Below are positions 6,304-8,588 of a stretch of 8,588 nucleotides of DNA, piece after piece (positions within the stretch are counted from its first letter, which is position 1; each line of letters starts with the position of its first letter). Source of the DNA: Syntrophomonadaceae bacterium. GTDB taxonomy: Bacteria > Bacillota > Dethiobacteria > DTU022. A program made the position numbers and the translations under genes. The stretch spans positions 1-8,588 of the forward strand of contig SLBE01000088.1 of the NCBI GenBank assembly GCA_007126465.1, written 5' to 3'. Under the pieces are notes generated by a model. The model saw nothing but the letters and a program-made list of their open reading frames with translations. It had not been told where the DNA came from and searched no databases.

Positions 6304-6332
6304 ATTTTCTCATATTTAGCGCATCCGGACAA
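6304..6332 (-). promoter_or_regulatory. Possible sigma-70 promoter for the aspartate kinase gene
   Basis: Read on the - strand, TTGTCC (6327-6332) and GAAAAT (6304-6309) are separated by 17 bases; each matches four of six consensus positions. The leader to ATG 6249 would be about 45-50 bases. The rest of the 137-base gap is AT-rich with no other strong signal. This is a weak call. Confidence 0.3.
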
Positions 6333-6343
6333 GGAAAACTTTC

Positions 6344-6362
6344 GCCGGTAACCTGTAACGGC
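6344..6362 (-). terminator. Weak hairpin after the dehydratase-type gene pair
   Basis: On the - strand, GCCG and CGGC arms enclose an inner TTA/TA helix with a mismatch (GCCGTTACAGGTTACCGGC), followed by GAAAGTTTTCC rather than a clear T run. It lies 24 bases after the stop codon of the 362-residue subunit. It may weakly end that transcript, or be chance; readthrough into the aspartate kinase gene is possible. Confidence 0.3.
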
Positions 6363-6386
6363 AACTTGTAATAATTTATCCTTATT

Positions 6387-7475
6387 TTAAATCATTTCTA
6401 AAAAGGCCTGGATCCTTGTTTTGATTGACTCTGCCGGCTCAAAGCTGTAGTTGTCATCAATTAGTAACAGGGGCAGGCCTTCTTTTTTCAGGTAATCCCG
6501 CAAGTCGGGATAATCGAATTTATGGGGGTCACAGAAAGATATAACGTAACCGATTATACCATCAACATTATACTCACGGGCTCTCTGTGCCAGGTATTCG
6601 AAACGTTCGGTTCCGGGACCCCGATCTGTGCGCGGGCACTGGAAGTTTATAAAGTAATGTTCTGTCAGACCCTCGTAAGGATTATCAGTTTCAGGAATGT
6701 CTTTATCCCATACCCTGAAACCGATACAGGTGTCATCAGTGACTACATTGCCGCCGGCATCTTCTATGATTCTTAAAAGGGCGGGATCGTCCACGATGCT
6801 TCCCCAGATCATAATTCTCGGACCGGTATTTCCATCTGTACTCTTCATCTCGGATTCTTTTAGCTTTTCGTTTAGCATGCTATTATAATCCTTTGCAGGA
6901 AGCGTTCCACCCATCATTAGCAGGTCAAGCATCTCACTCCCCTTAACGAGCGGTGGCGATGATTTCCGCAGGTTATTTAGACGGCGTATTAATGCGCGAT
7001 TTTCATTAAACAGGGAGATACTTTCTTTTAGCTTTTCTTTGGTTACTTTATTATCAGTGAATTTTTCCAGGCTTTCCTGGAAGAAGCCCAGTTCACGTTC
7101 AAAAAAGTCCCTGCCCCAGGGGCTAACCTGGTGCGGCACATTGAACATGTATGAATATGGCAGGGGGTGATAATAAGTCCAGATCCCATACAGGCGTTGA
7201 ACCATATCACAGCTGTGCGATATAACCAGCCCGTCTAAAAAGTCATATTCTCCCCTGGCCGCCCGGGCCAGGATATTTCTGACATAAGTGCAGCCGTAAG
7301 GTTCAACATAAGCATCTGCATCGGAGTTGTCGGCTCCCGGAATACCGGTAATCCTGTATGGAATGGCTCCTGATGCACTGATTATTTCCGGTGGGGCAAA
7401 ACAACAAAGGTATCCGATTACAGGTAAGCCGCTTTCTTTTTTCAACTGCCGGATCTGCTGTTCATTTTCCCTCAT
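6387..7475 (-). CDS. 2-hydroxyacyl-CoA dehydratase / benzoyl-CoA reductase-type subunit (HgdB/BcrC-like)
   Basis: This 362-residue soluble protein belongs to the 2-hydroxyglutaryl-CoA dehydratase D-component family. Family landmarks are GYLCCFAPPEII (21-32), EPYGCTYVRN (C62), FLDGLVISHSCDMVQRLY (C89), TDDTCIGFR (C250), ISFCDPHKFDYP (C315) and the C-terminal IKTRIQAFLEM. These conserved cysteines include the ligands of a low-potential [4Fe-4S] cluster. Such subunits form a heterodimer that receives one high-energy electron from an ATP-hydrolysing activator and dehydrates (R)-2-hydroxyacyl-CoA or reduces an aromatic ring. ATG 7475 follows GGGGAGG (7482-7488); an upstream ATG at 7523 lies inside the preceding gene. 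Only one base separates it from that gene's stop codon, so the pair is surely one unit and translationally coupled. The adjacent C24-C25 is slightly unusual. Substrate unknown. Confidence 0.9.
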   Translation of the reverse strand: MRENEQQIRQLKKESGLPVIGYLCCFAPPEIISASGAIPYRITGIPGADNSDADAYVEPYGCTYVRNILARAARGEYDFLDGLVISHSCDMVQRLYGIWTYYHPLPYSYMFNVPHQVSPWGRDFFERELGFFQESLEKFTDNKVTKEKLKESISLFNENRALIRRLNNLRKSSPPLVKGSEMLDLLMMGGTLPAKDYNSMLNEKLKESEMKSTDGNTGPRIMIWGSIVDDPALLRIIEDAGGNVVTDDTCIGFRVWDKDIPETDNPYEGLTEHYFINFQCPRTDRGPGTERFEYLAQRAREYNVDGIIGYVISFCDPHKFDYPDLRDYLKKEGLPLLLIDDNYSFEPAESIKTRIQAFLEMI

Positions 7476-7476
7476 T

Positions 7477-8588
7477 TTAATTACCTCCCCCTGCTGCTTT
7501 ATCCATACTTTCCAGGAAAGCATGCAGCCTGGTTTTTATCTGGGCATCTGACCAGAGTCGCGGGTCTGCCATGTCGCTTTCAAAGATAAGGGCAGGTACT
7601 CCTATTTCAGAGAGCCTGTTTTTTGTATGAACTTCTCCAAAAGAAACTGCCCGGCAGGAGCGGGTCAGGTGCATTAAAGCGCCGGTCAGGCTGTATTCTT
7701 CAACTAATTCATCCAGCAGACTGCTTCCCGAAAAACCGCCAAAAACGGCAGGGTTGCAAAGTTCGGGCATTGTCTCTGCACCGTAATCATGCATTTTCAG
7801 GGCCCGCTGCCAGGTCCGTTTGACAATGGCTTCAAGAGGGTCGCTCAAATCAACCTCAAAGTAATCTCCCACATTATAGGTTGATTCGTAAGCAACTACA
7901 GCTCCAAATGATTCAAGGTAATTAAATATTCCCATGTTAAACCATGGTGGCAACCCAAACCAGATCAGGCGATACTTTTCTTCCTCAACTATGCCGATTC
8001 CGCGATCAACCCTGTCTTTTACCTCTTCGTACATTCCTTTGTAAAAATCAACTGCTTCCTGGTCACCAACCAGGTACATCTGGGGTACTATAGAATGGAA
8101 ATAGTCTGTTGACCCCATCGGGCAGGGCTTAGCCTTGCGCAGAGCCAGGGTGTCACGCCAGTAAGCAAGTGCTTTGTGCGAAAGTTCAAGTGTTTCCCTG
8201 AGCAGGTCAAGATCGAGTTTTTTACCGGTATGTTTTTCCAGGAACTCGATCTGTCCCGCCAGGTCTTCGCGCAGCAGGGTCAGGTAATGATTCTCTATTC
8301 TCGAATCCCGTGGATCTATATCCCAGGGCGGTGCCAGGGGGTCACTGCTGTAAACTGGAACATCGAAAAAACGAGTGGCGATTGACTGGAACCATTTCCA
8401 GCGCGGTTCGCAGATAAAGCCGGAACCCAGCATCATCGACGGTGTGCCCATCCCCCCGGGCAGGGGGCAATCTTCAGGTGGTTCTCCCTTATCTTTGGTC
8501 AACTTGCAGTAACCCATGGTATTGGTTACATAGGAGCATAGTTCCTGGGAATAGCCGTCACCTTCTGCTACTTCAATAAATTTAGGAG
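7477..8588 (-). CDS. 2-hydroxyacyl-CoA dehydratase / benzoyl-CoA reductase-type subunit (HgdA/BcrB-like), 5' end outside window
   Basis: The frame stays open from the TAA at 7477-7479 to the window edge, giving about 370 visible residues. The ATG at 8517 is internal: upstream in-frame codons read EVAEGDGYSQELCSY, the conserved N-terminal region of this family, so the true start lies beyond 8588. Other landmarks are SGFICEPRWKWF, KPCPMGS (substrate-side region), the mid-protein RLIWFGLPPWFNMGIFNYLE Rossmann-like start, LMHLTRSCRAVSFGE, and the ending DMADPRLWSDAQIKTRLHAFLE, all typical of the larger subunit of the 2-hydroxyglutaryl-CoA dehydratase/benzoyl-CoA reductase family. Conserved cysteines (ELC, FIC, RSC) would bind a [4Fe-4S] cluster. 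It is the natural partner of the next gene, one base downstream, whose ribosome binding site lies in its last codons (GGGN, stop). The ATP-dependent activator (HgdC-type) is not visible and may be upstream. Whether it dehydrates a hydroxyacyl-CoA or reduces a ring cannot be told. Confidence 0.9.
   Translation of the reverse strand, partial: PKFIEVAEGDGYSQELCSYVTNTMGYCKLTKDKGEPPEDCPLPGGMGTPSMMLGSGFICEPRWKWFQSIATRFFDVPVYSSDPLAPPWDIDPRDSRIENHYLTLLREDLAGQIEFLEKHTGKKLDLDLLRETLELSHKALAYWRDTLALRKAKPCPMGSTDYFHSIVPQMYLVGDQEAVDFYKGMYEEVKDRVDRGIGIVEEEKYRLIWFGLPPWFNMGIFNYLESFGAVVAYESTYNVGDYFEVDLSDPLEAIVKRTWQRALKMHDYGAETMPELCNPAVFGGFSGSSLLDELVEEYSLTGALMHLTRSCRAVSFGEVHTKNRLSEIGVPALIFESDMADPRLWSDAQIKTRLHAFLESMDKAAGGGN

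Noticed and set aside
6250..6386. Lysine riboswitch or other leader RNA before the aspartate kinase gene
   Set aside because: The gap of 137 bases is too short for a full lysine riboswitch, and no matching conserved helices were seen.
7477..8517. Complete dehydratase-type subunit starting at ATG 8517
   Set aside because: In-frame upstream codons to the window edge encode conserved family sequence (AEGDGYSQELCSY), so the ATG is internal and the gene is partial.

Overview
The window looks like a chromosomal segment of a strictly anaerobic, Gram-positive-type bacterium, most likely a clostridial or syntrophic Firmicute. This rests on gene content and signals: strong AGGAGG-type ribosome binding sites, a desulforedoxin, a probable selenoprotein, a pair of 2-hydroxyacyl-CoA dehydratase/benzoyl-CoA reductase-type subunits, and moderate base composition. 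No RNA gene, insertion sequence or CRISPR array was found.

The left part (1-2125) is read on the + strand. It opens with the C-terminal part of a MATE-family exporter, cut by the window edge. Next comes a decayed GH13 alpha-glucosidase gene whose frame is intact but whose catalytic middle has been deleted. A compact three-gene cassette follows: an ArsR-family repressor, a HesB/IscA-like protein whose frame contains one in-frame TGA exactly where the family has its first conserved cysteine, and a 41-residue free-standing desulforedoxin. The cassette has an extended -10 promoter overlapping a dyad at its head and a strong hairpin terminator at its end. The TGA is followed by a 7-bp hairpin with a GGA loop at a suitable distance for a bacterial SECIS element, so the HesB-like gene is best read as a selenoprotein gene. 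A gene caller that treats TGA as stop would miss its N-terminal third.

The middle part (2126-4064) holds a noncoding stretch of about 260 bases, a possible 21-codon ORF with its own ribosome binding site, and a 530-residue sodium:solute symporter with TM8 sodium-site residues.

The right part (4079-8588) is read on the - strand and converges on the symporter with a 14-base gap. In order of transcription it has two 2-hydroxyacyl-CoA dehydratase-type subunits separated by one base (the first cut by the window edge), then after 137 bases an aspartate kinase overlapping by four bases with a UbiA-family prenyltransferase. The two dehydratase-type subunits probably form one iron-sulfur heterodimer. 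Its substrate cannot be told from sequence, and its ATP-dependent activator is not in the window.

The most notable element is the ArsR / selenocysteine-HesB / desulforedoxin cassette, a candidate regulated redox or Fe-S unit.
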